64,000 nt of DNA from Solirubrobacteraceae bacterium. Lineage in GTDB: Bacteria; Actinomycetota; Thermoleophilia; Solirubrobacterales; Solirubrobacteraceae. Shown here one piece after another: positions 52,744-60,380 of the stretch (positions are counted from its first letter, which is position 1; every line of letters begins with the position of its first letter). The notes under the pieces are model-generated. The model saw only the letters and a program-made list of their open reading frames with translations, had not been told where the DNA came from and made no database searches. The translations under genes and the position numbers were made by a program. Where the stretch lies: positions 1 to 64,000 of the forward strand of contig JAUXSD010000151.1 in the NCBI GenBank assembly GCA_030681525.1. The letters are read 5' to 3'.

Positions 52744-53224
52744 CAGTTCGCCGGGCGGCCGCCGACGCGCTGCAAAGGCATGCCGTCTGCCGTAGGTGCT
52801 TGGGGGGGCATGGTGTTCTTGCCTCGTGTAGCTCGATGCGGCGTTCCCCGGCGCCGACCGATGATCCAGACTCGAAGTCACACACTACATCGCCGGCGGG
52901 CCCGGTGCTGACGGAGGCCGCTGCCGCGCCTCGGGTGTGTCCTGCACTCCTCACGCTGCCCGTTGCCTACCTGGTCCTGGGTAACCCATAAGAGGGAAGT
53001 TCGCACGGATCGTATGTTCGGGGGATGTCCAGCGCCCGGGGCAGCGTCGATAGTGAGCGCAGTCAGGACACTCCCCTGACAGCCAGACTCCGCACCACCC
53101 CGCTTGCAGGTGAAAGACCCTCCGGGAACCCGATGAGGGCCCCAGAACCCCGGCCAGACCAGCGAGGTCGTTCGGGTTTGCTCAAGCTTGACGATCAAGC
53201 CCCGTGGGGGGCTGAGAGGCATCG
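52744..53224. promoter_or_regulatory. Regulatory region upstream of the LPFTG operon
   Basis: 481 bp with no supported gene. Near the right end two hairpins share bases: GCTTGA/TCAAGC (53186-53191 and 53195-53200) and AGCCCC/GGGGCT (53198-53203 and 53208-53213). Only one can form at a time, directly before GAGAGG and the ATG at 53225. They might switch access to the ribosome site. No known riboswitch class is recognised. Confidence 0.4.
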
Positions 53225-55252
53225 ATGACGCACGCGTCCGTAGTCCGTAGTCCCGTAGCTCCGAAGCGCTGGCTGGCGTTCATCGCGCTGGTGGTTGGTG
53301 TCGGAGCCGTCGCCGTCCAGCCTTCCGCTGCGCGGGCTCAGGAGCCGGCTCCCGCTGCTGCACCGCAGGCCGCTTCGGCCCCTGCACTTCAGCCCGCCCC
53401 GGCTGCACCGCAGCCCGCGCCGGCCGCCGTCCCCGAGCCGGCTGGCGCCCCTGCACCGCAGGCGGCTCCGATTGCTGCACCGCAGCCTGCCTCGGCTGAT
53501 GCACCGCAGCCCGCTCCGGCGCCGGCTCCCGAGCCGGCTGGCGCTGTTGCACCGCAGCCGGCTTCGGCTGGTGCACCGCAGGCGGCTCCGGCTCCGGCTC
53601 CGGCTCCTGCACCGCAGGCCGCTGCGGTCCCGGCACCTGAGCCCGCTCCGGCTCCCGAGCGGAGCCCCGCGCCCGCCTCCGCGCTCGAACCCGCTCCGGA
53701 GGCTGTCAGCGCCGAGCCCGCTGCGATCGATGAGCCCGCACCGGCGGCCGGTGCCGACACCGCTCTGAGCGACGCCCCCGCCCCTGCGGCCGAGCCCGAA
53801 GCCGTGAGCGTCGCGGCGCTGGCCGCCGAGGCGCCGGTGGCGAGCGCTGCCGCGCCGGACAGCGGCGCTGTCGACCAATGCAACAACGCGGGATCTGCCG
53901 GCGGCGACACGATCACCTGCGCGGTCACCGTCACCAACGACTTCACGTACAACCCAGCCACGCCCGATCAGCCGACGGGCTTGGCCACGATCGTCACGTC
54001 AGTCGAGTGCACTGGGTCGGCGACCGGATCGCCGTCATGCCCCACAGGCGCCACCACGGTCTCCACGACGCCCGTCACGAACATCGATCAGTGCAACGGC
54101 AGCGGCCTGGGCGGCGCCAGCACCCTGACGTGCACGGTCACGGTCACCAACAACCTGACCGGGTACCCGGTCGGCTCGGCGAGCGACTCAACCGTCGCTC
54201 AGTGCCAGAGCCCCGGTGCGGTGAGCACCGAGACGTGCGTCGCAACGCCGCCGGGCAACGACCGCGCCGGTACCGCCGGCCCGGGCGGTCAGAGCGTCTC
54301 CCAATGCAACGACTCCGGTGGCGCGGGCGGCACGCTGACGTGCACCGTCACGGCTCCTCCCACCCAGAGCACGGGTCTGCCGACGACGATCACGCAATGC
54401 GAGGGGTCCGGCAAGACGGGCGCCAGCACGGTGACGTGCACCGCGACGATCACCAACAACTTCATGGAATCGACCGAACCGGCCGTCGTGCCGCCGGTCA
54501 TCCCGCCGACCGTGGTGCCGCCGATCGTCGTCGCACCGGTGGGCGAGCCGGTTGTGGTCCCGCCGGTTGTCGTGCCGCCGATCGTCGTGCCTCCGGTCAT
54601 CCCGCCGGTGGTCGTCGCGCCGGTGGTCCCGACGGTCGTGGTCCCGCCGGTGGTCCCGACGGTCGTGGTGCCGCCGGTGGTCGTCGCACCGGTCATCCCG
54701 CCGGTGGTCCCGCCGGTTGTGGTCCCGCCGCTCGAGGTCCCGCCGGCCGTTGTGACGATCGTCGTGGCGCCGGTGGCGCCGCTCGTCCCCGCGCCGGGCG
54801 TGGCCGTGCCGGCAACGCCGCCGCTGCCGGTTGCGGCGCCGATCGTCCCGCTCGCAGTCTCCCCACCGGTGCCGGCTGCGGTGGCGTCCCCGCCGATCGC
54901 CCCGGCCAGCGGATCTGCCGCGGGCCGCCCGGAGCCTGCTCAGACCGGCCCCGCCCCGGCCTTGGCGGCTGAGGTCGTCTCGGGCCCGAGGGGCACGGCG
55001 GACGTCGTCACCGCGCCGCCGGTTCCGACCGACAGCCTCGCCGCTCCGCCGGCCGCGACAGACGCCGACACGAGCCCCCCCGCAGCCCCGAACCAGGCGC
55101 TGCCCATCGCCCGCTCGAGCCAGAGCCTGCCGTTCACCGGTCTCGACCTCCGCATCCTGGGCCTGGGCGCCCTCCTGCTTCTCCTGGGGATCGCGCTCAG
55201 GAGACGGACGCCGAGCCCACGACCGCACGGAGAGCACGGGGTGGCGCAATGA
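53225..55252 (+). CDS. LPFTG-anchored Pro/Ala-rich Cys-repeat surface protein
   Basis: 675 aa. Signal peptide (residues 1-39, ending ARAQ), then a Pro/Ala-rich stalk with PAPxP repeats to about residue 215. Residues 217-415 hold at least four repeats of the form QCNxSGxxGAxTLTCTVTVTN, each with two cysteines (first Cys at 219), likely disulfide-closed beta modules. Residues about 418-535 repeat VVPPVV/VVAPV. Sortase motif LPFTG (635-639), a membrane helix and an Arg tail end the protein. It overlaps the next gene (ATGA). No sortase lies in the window. Confidence 0.88.
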   Translation: MTHASVVRSPVAPKRWLAFIALVVGVGAVAVQPSAARAQEPAPAAAPQAASAPALQPAPAAPQPAPAAVPEPAGAPAPQAAPIAAPQPASADAPQPAPAPAPEPAGAVAPQPASAGAPQAAPAPAPAPAPQAAAVPAPEPAPAPERSPAPASALEPAPEAVSAEPAAIDEPAPAAGADTALSDAPAPAAEPEAVSVAALAAEAPVASAAAPDSGAVDQCNNAGSAGGDTITCAVTVTNDFTYNPATPDQPTGLATIVTSVECTGSATGSPSCPTGATTVSTTPVTNIDQCNGSGLGGASTLTCTVTVTNNLTGYPVGSASDSTVAQCQSPGAVSTETCVATPPGNDRAGTAGPGGQSVSQCNDSGGAGGTLTCTVTAPPTQSTGLPTTITQCEGSGKTGASTVTCTATITNNFMESTEPAVVPPVIPPTVVPPIVVAPVGEPVVVPPVVVPPIVVPPVIPPVVVAPVVPTVVVPPVVPTVVVPPVVVAPVIPPVVPPVVVPPLEVPPAVVTIVVAPVAPLVPAPGVAVPATPPLPVAAPIVPLAVSPPVPAAVASPPIAPASGSAAGRPEPAQTGPAPALAAEVVSGPRGTADVVTAPPVPTDSLAAPPAATDADTSPPAAPNQALPIARSSQSLPFTGLDLRILGLGALLLLLGIALRRRTPSPRPHGEHGVAQ

Positions 55253-56466
55253 TCCGCCGCCTTGTATCGCGCCGCGCGGGTGTGCTGTGCATCGCGCTGC
55301 TCATGACGGTGCTCACGGCGACGGCGCAGGCCGCGACGCCGGCCGTGCCGCTCGGCAGCGCCGATGGCTTCGCCGTCCTCGCCGGCAGCACGATCACGAA
55401 CACCGGCGACTCGGTCATCAACGGCGACCTGGGCCTGCACCCGGGGACGGCCGTAACCGGGTTTCCGCCCGGAACCGTCAACGGGGCACAGCACCTGACC
55501 GATGCCGTCGCGGCGCGGGCCAAGGCCGACCTTGTCAGCGCCTACGACGACGCGGCCGGTCGCCCGCTCTCGGCGGCGTCGCCGCCGGACATCGGCGGCC
55601 AGACCCTCACCGCCGGCGTGTACAGGACCGGATCGGTGCCGGCGCTCGAGCTGACGGGCGACGTGACGCTGGACGCGCAGGGCGATCCGCGCGCGGTCTT
55701 CATCTTCCAGGCCGCGTCGTCGCTGATCACCGCGACCGACAGCAGCGTCACGCTCATCAACGGCGCCCAGGCCTGCAACGTGTTCTGGCAGGTCGGCAGC
55801 TCCGCGACGCTCGGCACGAGAACCGCGTTCAAGGGCACCGTGATGGCACTGACGTCGATATCGGTCAACGACGGCGTACGCGTCGATGGCAGGCTCCTGG
55901 CCCGCAACGGCGCCGTGACGTTGATCAACGACACGATCAGCCGCGCTCGGTGTGCGACCGGCTCGGACAGCGACAGCTCCGGTGGCGATGAGACCAGCGA
56001 CGCCACCTCGGGCGAGGACGGCCCGAGCGGCGGCACGGGGACCGACGGCACGGGCGGCTCCACGACGACCGCGACCGGCGCCACCGCAACCGGTACCACG
56101 GGTGGCGCCACGAGCCCCGGCGCGCAGCCATCAGGCGATACGGGCGGCGGCGGCAGCGTGGCGACCGCGGGTGGGGACACCGGGGACGGCGCCACCAGCG
56201 GCAGCACGGGCGGTGACGCCGACACGGGCGCCACGGGCGGTGGCGACACCACCGACGGCGGCGCCGGCGACGACACGGACCGTGAAGAGGCGACGGCCCG
56301 CCGCACCTCAGCCGGCGGGGACGACGACGACAGCGCTGGGTTCCTCGCGGACGGGGACCTTCCCTTCACCGGCCTCGACATCCGCTTCCTGGCCGTCGGG
56401 TTCGGCCTCGTCCTGCTGGGGATCGGCCTCAGGTTCCGCGCCCGTGACCACGGCGCGAAGCGCTGA
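55249..56466 (+). CDS. LPFTG-anchored DUF3494 (ice-binding-type) protein
   Basis: 405 aa. Signal peptide (1-28), DUF3494 beta-helix domain (about 35-230; GDSVINGDLGLHPGTAVTGF, AKADLVSAYDDAAGRPL, VFWQVGSSATLGTRTAFKGT), then a Gly/Thr/Asp-rich linker of about 130 residues, LPFTG at 371-375, a membrane helix and a basic tail. DUF3494 proteins bind ice or act as adhesins. The ATG overlaps the stalk-protein stop, and the two C-terminal anchors are near-identical in pattern (LPFTGLDxRxL), so they are likely co-displayed. Confidence 0.9.
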   Translation: MIRRLVSRRAGVLCIALLMTVLTATAQAATPAVPLGSADGFAVLAGSTITNTGDSVINGDLGLHPGTAVTGFPPGTVNGAQHLTDAVAARAKADLVSAYDDAAGRPLSAASPPDIGGQTLTAGVYRTGSVPALELTGDVTLDAQGDPRAVFIFQAASSLITATDSSVTLINGAQACNVFWQVGSSATLGTRTAFKGTVMALTSISVNDGVRVDGRLLARNGAVTLINDTISRARCATGSDSDSSGGDETSDATSGEDGPSGGTGTDGTGGSTTTATGATATGTTGGATSPGAQPSGDTGGGGSVATAGGDTGDGATSGSTGGDADTGATGGGDTTDGGAGDDTDREEATARRTSAGGDDDDSAGFLADGDLPFTGLDIRFLAVGFGLVLLGIGLRFRARDHGAKR

Positions 56467-56478
56467 TCGGCGCAGGCG

Positions 56479-56898
56479 ATGTCGCTGCACTCTGCGCCGG
56501 AGGTTCCCGCAGAGCTGTCGGCGCTGCTGAGTCGGCAGGCGTTGGGCGACTACTCGGTGGCCTGCGAGGCGGCGCAGGCCGCGGCTGAGCAGGCGGGCGC
56601 CGCCACGGGCCCAGGGCCCGACGCGGTCTCTCGCCTGCGCGACTGCCGCACGGATCTGATCGCCGCGGAGGAAGTGCTCGATCTCCTCGGCGACGAAACG
56701 GCCACACGGCGGTTCTGCGCTGCCTCGCTCGACGCTCGCCAGCGCCTGCTCGTCGCCGGGCTTGTCGGCATCACGCTCGAGCGGCTCTGTGCGGACCTCG
56801 AATCATCGGAGGAGGAGATCTGCGCTGCGGCCGCCAGGATCCAGGGCTTGCGCACGCTGTTTGAGCAGTTGGGCCCGGGTCTGCGCCACGCCGGTTGA
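56479..56898 (+). CDS. Small helical protein of the surface operon
   Basis: 139 aa, 12 nt after the DUF3494 gene. Almost entirely helical, with three cysteines and no signal peptide or membrane segment, so it is probably cytoplasmic. LRDCRTDLIAAEEVLDLLGD and LERLCADLESSEEEICAAAA suggest a helical bundle. I recognise no family. It could be a regulator or chaperone for the two exported neighbours. Confidence 0.65.
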   Translation: MSLHSAPEVPAELSALLSRQALGDYSVACEAAQAAAEQAGAATGPGPDAVSRLRDCRTDLIAAEEVLDLLGDETATRRFCAASLDARQRLLVAGLVGITLERLCADLESSEEEICAAAARIQGLRTLFEQLGPGLRHAG

Positions 56899-57000
56899 TG
56901 CGTCCGCGCGATCGCGGGCGGCCCCGGTTCTCGGGGCCGGACCTCAGCGCGCTGAGCCCGAACGGCCGATCGGCAGCGCCACCGTCAGATCAGGTGCCGG

Positions 57001-57759
57001 TCAGGCGGTACCGTCCGGCCGCCGCGTCAGCAGCCGCCACACCCGATCGAGGTTGGGCAGCAGGTAGCCGGCGGCCACGAGCGGCAGCGCGGGGATCCCG
57101 CGGTCGAGCCCGACGCTGAGGCCGAGCGCGGCGAGCAACCCCAGCAGCAGGCCCGCGATGGTCGCGCCGCGGCGAAAGCCGAAGCGCAACGCCCACGCGG
57201 CGAACAGCGCGACGAAGAACGCGTCGGAGAAGCCGAGGTGGCCGGCGCTGCCGGCGTCGCCCCACGCGGGCAGGTCGAAGCTCAGCGCGTCGACGCGCGG
57301 GGTGCCGGCGTCCAGCAGCCGCGACGTGGGGCCGAAGGCGACCGACAGCACGTCGATCGCCGCGACGAACAGCGGCACGGCGACGGCGATCGCGGGCGCC
57401 GCCAGCCAGCGCGCGAACAGCAGACCGGCGGCGCCGGCCAGCAGCGCCTCGGGTACGTTGGCCCCGGCGCCGACGCCGTCGGCGCCGTCGCTGTTGCACG
57501 CCGCCACGAGCAGCCCGGCCCCCAGCGCGATCAGCAGCGGCCCGATCAGCGCCTCGCGGGCGGGCAGCAGCGCCAGCGCGGACCCGGCGACGAGCAGCAG
57601 GCCGATCGACCCCGCGACGGCGATCGTCGCGTCGCCCGCGGGCAGCGCCGGCAGCAGCGGCGCGGCGAGGAAGTAGGCGAACGCCGCGAGCGGGACCGCG
57701 AACGCCAGAGGGGCGAGACCGCGGCGGAGGCTCAGTACGGCGGAAGGTCCGCGTACCAC
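57001..57759 (-). CDS. Integral membrane protein of the PHP/UDG-like operon
   Basis: 252 aa with about eight hydrophobic helices and few charged loops. A GTG at 57759 gives the earliest plausible start and overlaps the UDG-like gene by 28 nt; a later start cannot be excluded. A short polar loop (GPTSRLLDAGTPRVDALSFD) lies mid-protein. No family recognised. Co-transcription with the two upstream genes is implied by the overlap. Confidence 0.7.
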   Translation of the reverse strand: MVRGPSAVLSLRRGLAPLAFAVPLAAFAYFLAAPLLPALPAGDATIAVAGSIGLLLVAGSALALLPAREALIGPLLIALGAGLLVAACNSDGADGVGAGANVPEALLAGAAGLLFARWLAAPAIAVAVPLFVAAIDVLSVAFGPTSRLLDAGTPRVDALSFDLPAWGDAGSAGHLGFSDAFFVALFAAWALRFGFRRGATIAGLLLGLLAALGLSVGLDRGIPALPLVAAGYLLPNLDRVWRLLTRRPDGTA

Positions 57760-58385
57760 TCGCCGAGCACCCTGAACGCCGACCAGAAGGCGCGTTTGGC
57801 CGACTCCTCGTCGAGCGCCTCGTCGATGTTCGGCACGTAGAGCGCCTCGATCGAGGGCGTCAGCTCCTGCACCTCGCCGGGCTGCTCGGCAACCGGCCGT
57901 GCGAGCGGCAGCGCCAGGTCGTTGAGGACGGCCAGCGCGTCCTCGCCCATCACGACGATCATCTTCGGCTGCACGATCGCGATCTCCTCGGCCACGCGGG
58001 CGACGCAGGCCGGGTCGGCCAGCGACGTGTCGCTGACCGGGCACTTCACGCACAACGTGCCGTAGACGGCCAGCGGATCGATCGCCAGGCGCTTGAAGGC
58101 CTTCATGAGCGCGGCGCCGGCGCGGCCGTAGAACGCCACGCCCTCCTCGATCTCCGGCGGCATCGGCGCGTGCTTGAGCAGGAGGATGTCGGCCTGCGGA
58201 TGACCCGAGCCGAGGACCGGCATGAGGTGGCCGCGCGGGCACTCGTGGCAGTCCTGCAGCTCGCGCGTCAGCGCGTTGAGCTCACGGATCGCGCGCTCGA
58301 GGTACTTCTCGCGGATCTCGTCATCGGTCGTCGGCATGCTCGGCGGTGAGTTCGACGGTTGCGACGGCCGACCCTGCGCGTGCAT
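57732..58385 (-). CDS. Uracil-DNA-glycosylase-fold Fe-S protein with altered active site
   Basis: 217 aa. The ATG at 58385 overlaps the upstream stop (ATGA). Cysteines C46, C49, C112/C115 and C127 fit the 4Fe-4S pattern of family 4 UDGs, and AFYGRAGAALMKAFKRLAID and IVVMGEDALAVLND match the fold. The uracil-pocket motif, normally GEAPG or GEGPG, reads KHAPM, and the C-terminal HPS loop is missing. It may therefore bind nucleic acid without glycosylase activity, or act on something else. Confidence 0.8.
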   Translation of the reverse strand: MHAQGRPSQPSNSPPSMPTTDDEIREKYLERAIRELNALTRELQDCHECPRGHLMPVLGSGHPQADILLLKHAPMPPEIEEGVAFYGRAGAALMKAFKRLAIDPLAVYGTLCVKCPVSDTSLADPACVARVAEEIAIVQPKMIVVMGEDALAVLNDLALPLARPVAEQPGEVQELTPSIEALYVPNIDEALDEESAKRAFWSAFRVLGEWYADLPPY

Positions 58386-60307
58386 CACGACTTGCGCGTG
58401 GCCCGCCGCACCCGCCGCTCGCGCACGGCGCGTCGCGCGCTCTGCGGCGTCGCCTTCGTCTCGAGGAACTTCAGCGCCTGGACGTAGAGCAGCGACGAGG
58501 GCTTCGTCGTGATCTCGGCCGTGCGCAGGGACTCGAGGAACTCCTCCGGGCCGTCGAAATCGTGCATCCGCACGCGCACCGAGCCCAGCCCCGGCGCGAC
58601 GTGCGAGTCCGAGCCGGCGCCCGCGAGGATCCGGTACTTGGCCGCGAAGCGCGCCGCCTCCTCGTTGAAGGAGCCGATCGCCACGCGCGGGTTGTAGACC
58701 TCGATCGCGTCGATGTCCTCGATGATCGTCAGCAGGTGCTCGTAGTCGGGCACAGCATGCATCCGATCGAACGGATGCGGCACGTAGACGAGGCCGCCCT
58801 GGCGCTTGATCTCGGCGACGGTCTCGGCCAGCGTCAGCCCGCGCGGGATCTTCTCCTCGAGGAACAGGCCGATGACCTCGCCCTGGTTGGCGGTCTTGAC
58901 CTCCTCGGCGACGATGATCTTCACGCCGAACCGCGCGGCCTTCTCGCGCGCCTCCAGCGCCCCGGAGACCTCGTTGTGGTCGGTGACCGCGATTGCGCCG
59001 AGGCCCTGCTCGCGGGCGGTCGCCAGCAGCACCTCGACCGGCGTCGCGCAGTCGTGGGAGTGGTCGGTGTGCATGTGCAGGTCGACGTCGATGCGCGGCC
59101 GTGAGCTCAGCCGGGCGGCGAGCCGCTCGTTGCCCTTGATCGGATGGCGGCGGGCGACGACGCCCGCGTAGACGTCCTCGAGGTCGTCGGCCACGCGACC
59201 CCACGTGAGCTGCCCGCGGACCGGTCCGGCGGCCGCGTGCAGCCGCTCGCGCAGCTCGACGTCGGTCACGAGCCGCCCGAGCTGAGCGGCCAGCGTCTCG
59301 ACGTCACGGGGCTCGAACAGCAGGCCGTGCGCCCCCTCGCCGAGTGCCTCCTCGTAGACCGGCAGGCGCGACGCCAGCGGCACGGCCCCGGCGTTGATCG
59401 CCCGTAGCAGCAGTGCGGGCGCCGGCGCGGCGCCGTCCGAGGCGGCGACGAACACGTCGCTGCGGGCGAGCAGCTCGGCCTCGGAGAGCTCGTCCGGCGT
59501 CGCGTAGGTCACGCGCGCCTCGAGGTCGGCGCGCAGCGGCGCGCTGCTCGACGGGCCGCGGGCGGAGATGATCGTCGCCTCCCACGGCGCGGCCGGGTCC
59601 AGGCGGCGCAGCGCGCGCAGGAACAGCCGCAGCGCCGGCCGCTCCTCGTCGTCGACGAAGCCGAAGCGCACGCAGCCGCCGGCGGGGGCCCCGCGAGCGG
59701 CCGGCGCGTCGGCGCCGGGCAGCAGCACGCGGTACTCGGCGGGGAAGAAGCGCTGCATGAGGCAGCGCGTGGCGTCGAAGCTCGCGGTGCGCGCGTCGAG
59801 CCGGCCGAGCACGAGCGAGACGACCCTGCGCGCGACCTGCGTCGACAGCAGGCGCTCGGTCGGTGCGTGGAACGTGCCGACGTTCAGCGCGCGCGAATGG
59901 CGCAGGGCGGCGCTCGACGTCGATGGCGCGAACGGCTCGTGCACGTGGCAGACGTCCAGCGGCAGGATCGTCAACAGGTTCTCGATCGTGCGCGAGACAT
60001 CGACCGGCAGGGCGGGGGCGCGCCGGGCGCTGCCGGGCAGGTCGGGCAGCGCATCGCCGACCGCGAGCACGCGCGGTGGCGCGCCGGGCTCGGGCAGCAG
60101 CGCCGCGGGATCGTCGAGCGCCGCGCTGAGCGCCTGGCGCGTCTCGCGCACCGCCTCGCTGGAGCGCGACGGCGCCACGATCAGCACCTGGTGACCGCGG
60201 CCCGCCAGCTCGGCCGTCACGCGTTCGACGTAGCGCGTGATCTCGTGCTGGCCGGCGCCCCACGGATACGGCGTCACGTGGGCGATTGCGAGGCGGGCGT
60301 CGGGCAC
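58385..60307 (-). CDS. Glycosyltransferase-PHP phosphoesterase fusion
   Basis: 640 aa. Residues 1-395 form a GT4-type glycosyltransferase (HVTPYPWGAGQHEITRYVER, LLARSDVFVAASDG, LLFEPRDVETLAAQL). Residues 403-620 form a PHP domain with metal ligands in DLHMHTDHSHDC, AVTDHNE, VPHPFDRM and AGSDSH. The two domains occur separately in most bacteria. TATGCT lies 6 nt before the GTG start (plus-strand 60314-60319). The fusion suggests a sugar-phosphate or nucleotide-linked substrate made and trimmed by one chain; the substrate is unknown. Confidence 0.88.
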   Translation of the reverse strand: MPDARLAIAHVTPYPWGAGQHEITRYVERVTAELAGRGHQVLIVAPSRSSEAVRETRQALSAALDDPAALLPEPGAPPRVLAVGDALPDLPGSARRAPALPVDVSRTIENLLTILPLDVCHVHEPFAPSTSSAALRHSRALNVGTFHAPTERLLSTQVARRVVSLVLGRLDARTASFDATRCLMQRFFPAEYRVLLPGADAPAARGAPAGGCVRFGFVDDEERPALRLFLRALRRLDPAAPWEATIISARGPSSSAPLRADLEARVTYATPDELSEAELLARSDVFVAASDGAAPAPALLLRAINAGAVPLASRLPVYEEALGEGAHGLLFEPRDVETLAAQLGRLVTDVELRERLHAAAGPVRGQLTWGRVADDLEDVYAGVVARRHPIKGNERLAARLSSRPRIDVDLHMHTDHSHDCATPVEVLLATAREQGLGAIAVTDHNEVSGALEAREKAARFGVKIIVAEEVKTANQGEVIGLFLEEKIPRGLTLAETVAEIKRQGGLVYVPHPFDRMHAVPDYEHLLTIIEDIDAIEVYNPRVAIGSFNEEAARFAAKYRILAGAGSDSHVAPGLGSVRVRMHDFDGPEEFLESLRTAEITTKPSSLLYVQALKFLETKATPQSARRAVRERRVRRATRKS

Positions 60308-60380
60308 GCCTCCAGCATACGAACCGGACGAATCGGCTCGGCGCCAGGACGCCCGGGCGGGGCGCCCTGACGCACTCAGG

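Noticed and set aside
53205-53224. CTGAGAGGC before the surface operon as a second TPP riboswitch
   Set aside because: Only this short string resembles the aptamer; the second conserved block (CTGATCC...ATGCCGGC) is missing.
53340-53660. Short tandem repeats in the Pro/Ala-rich region as a CRISPR-like array
   Set aside because: The repeats stay in one reading frame, vary in length and encode PAPxP; there are no unique spacers and no cas genes.
54480-54780. GCC-GGT-GGT-C repeats as a regulatory or recombination array
   Set aside because: They encode the Val/Pro rod of the surface protein in frame and are explained by protein repeats.
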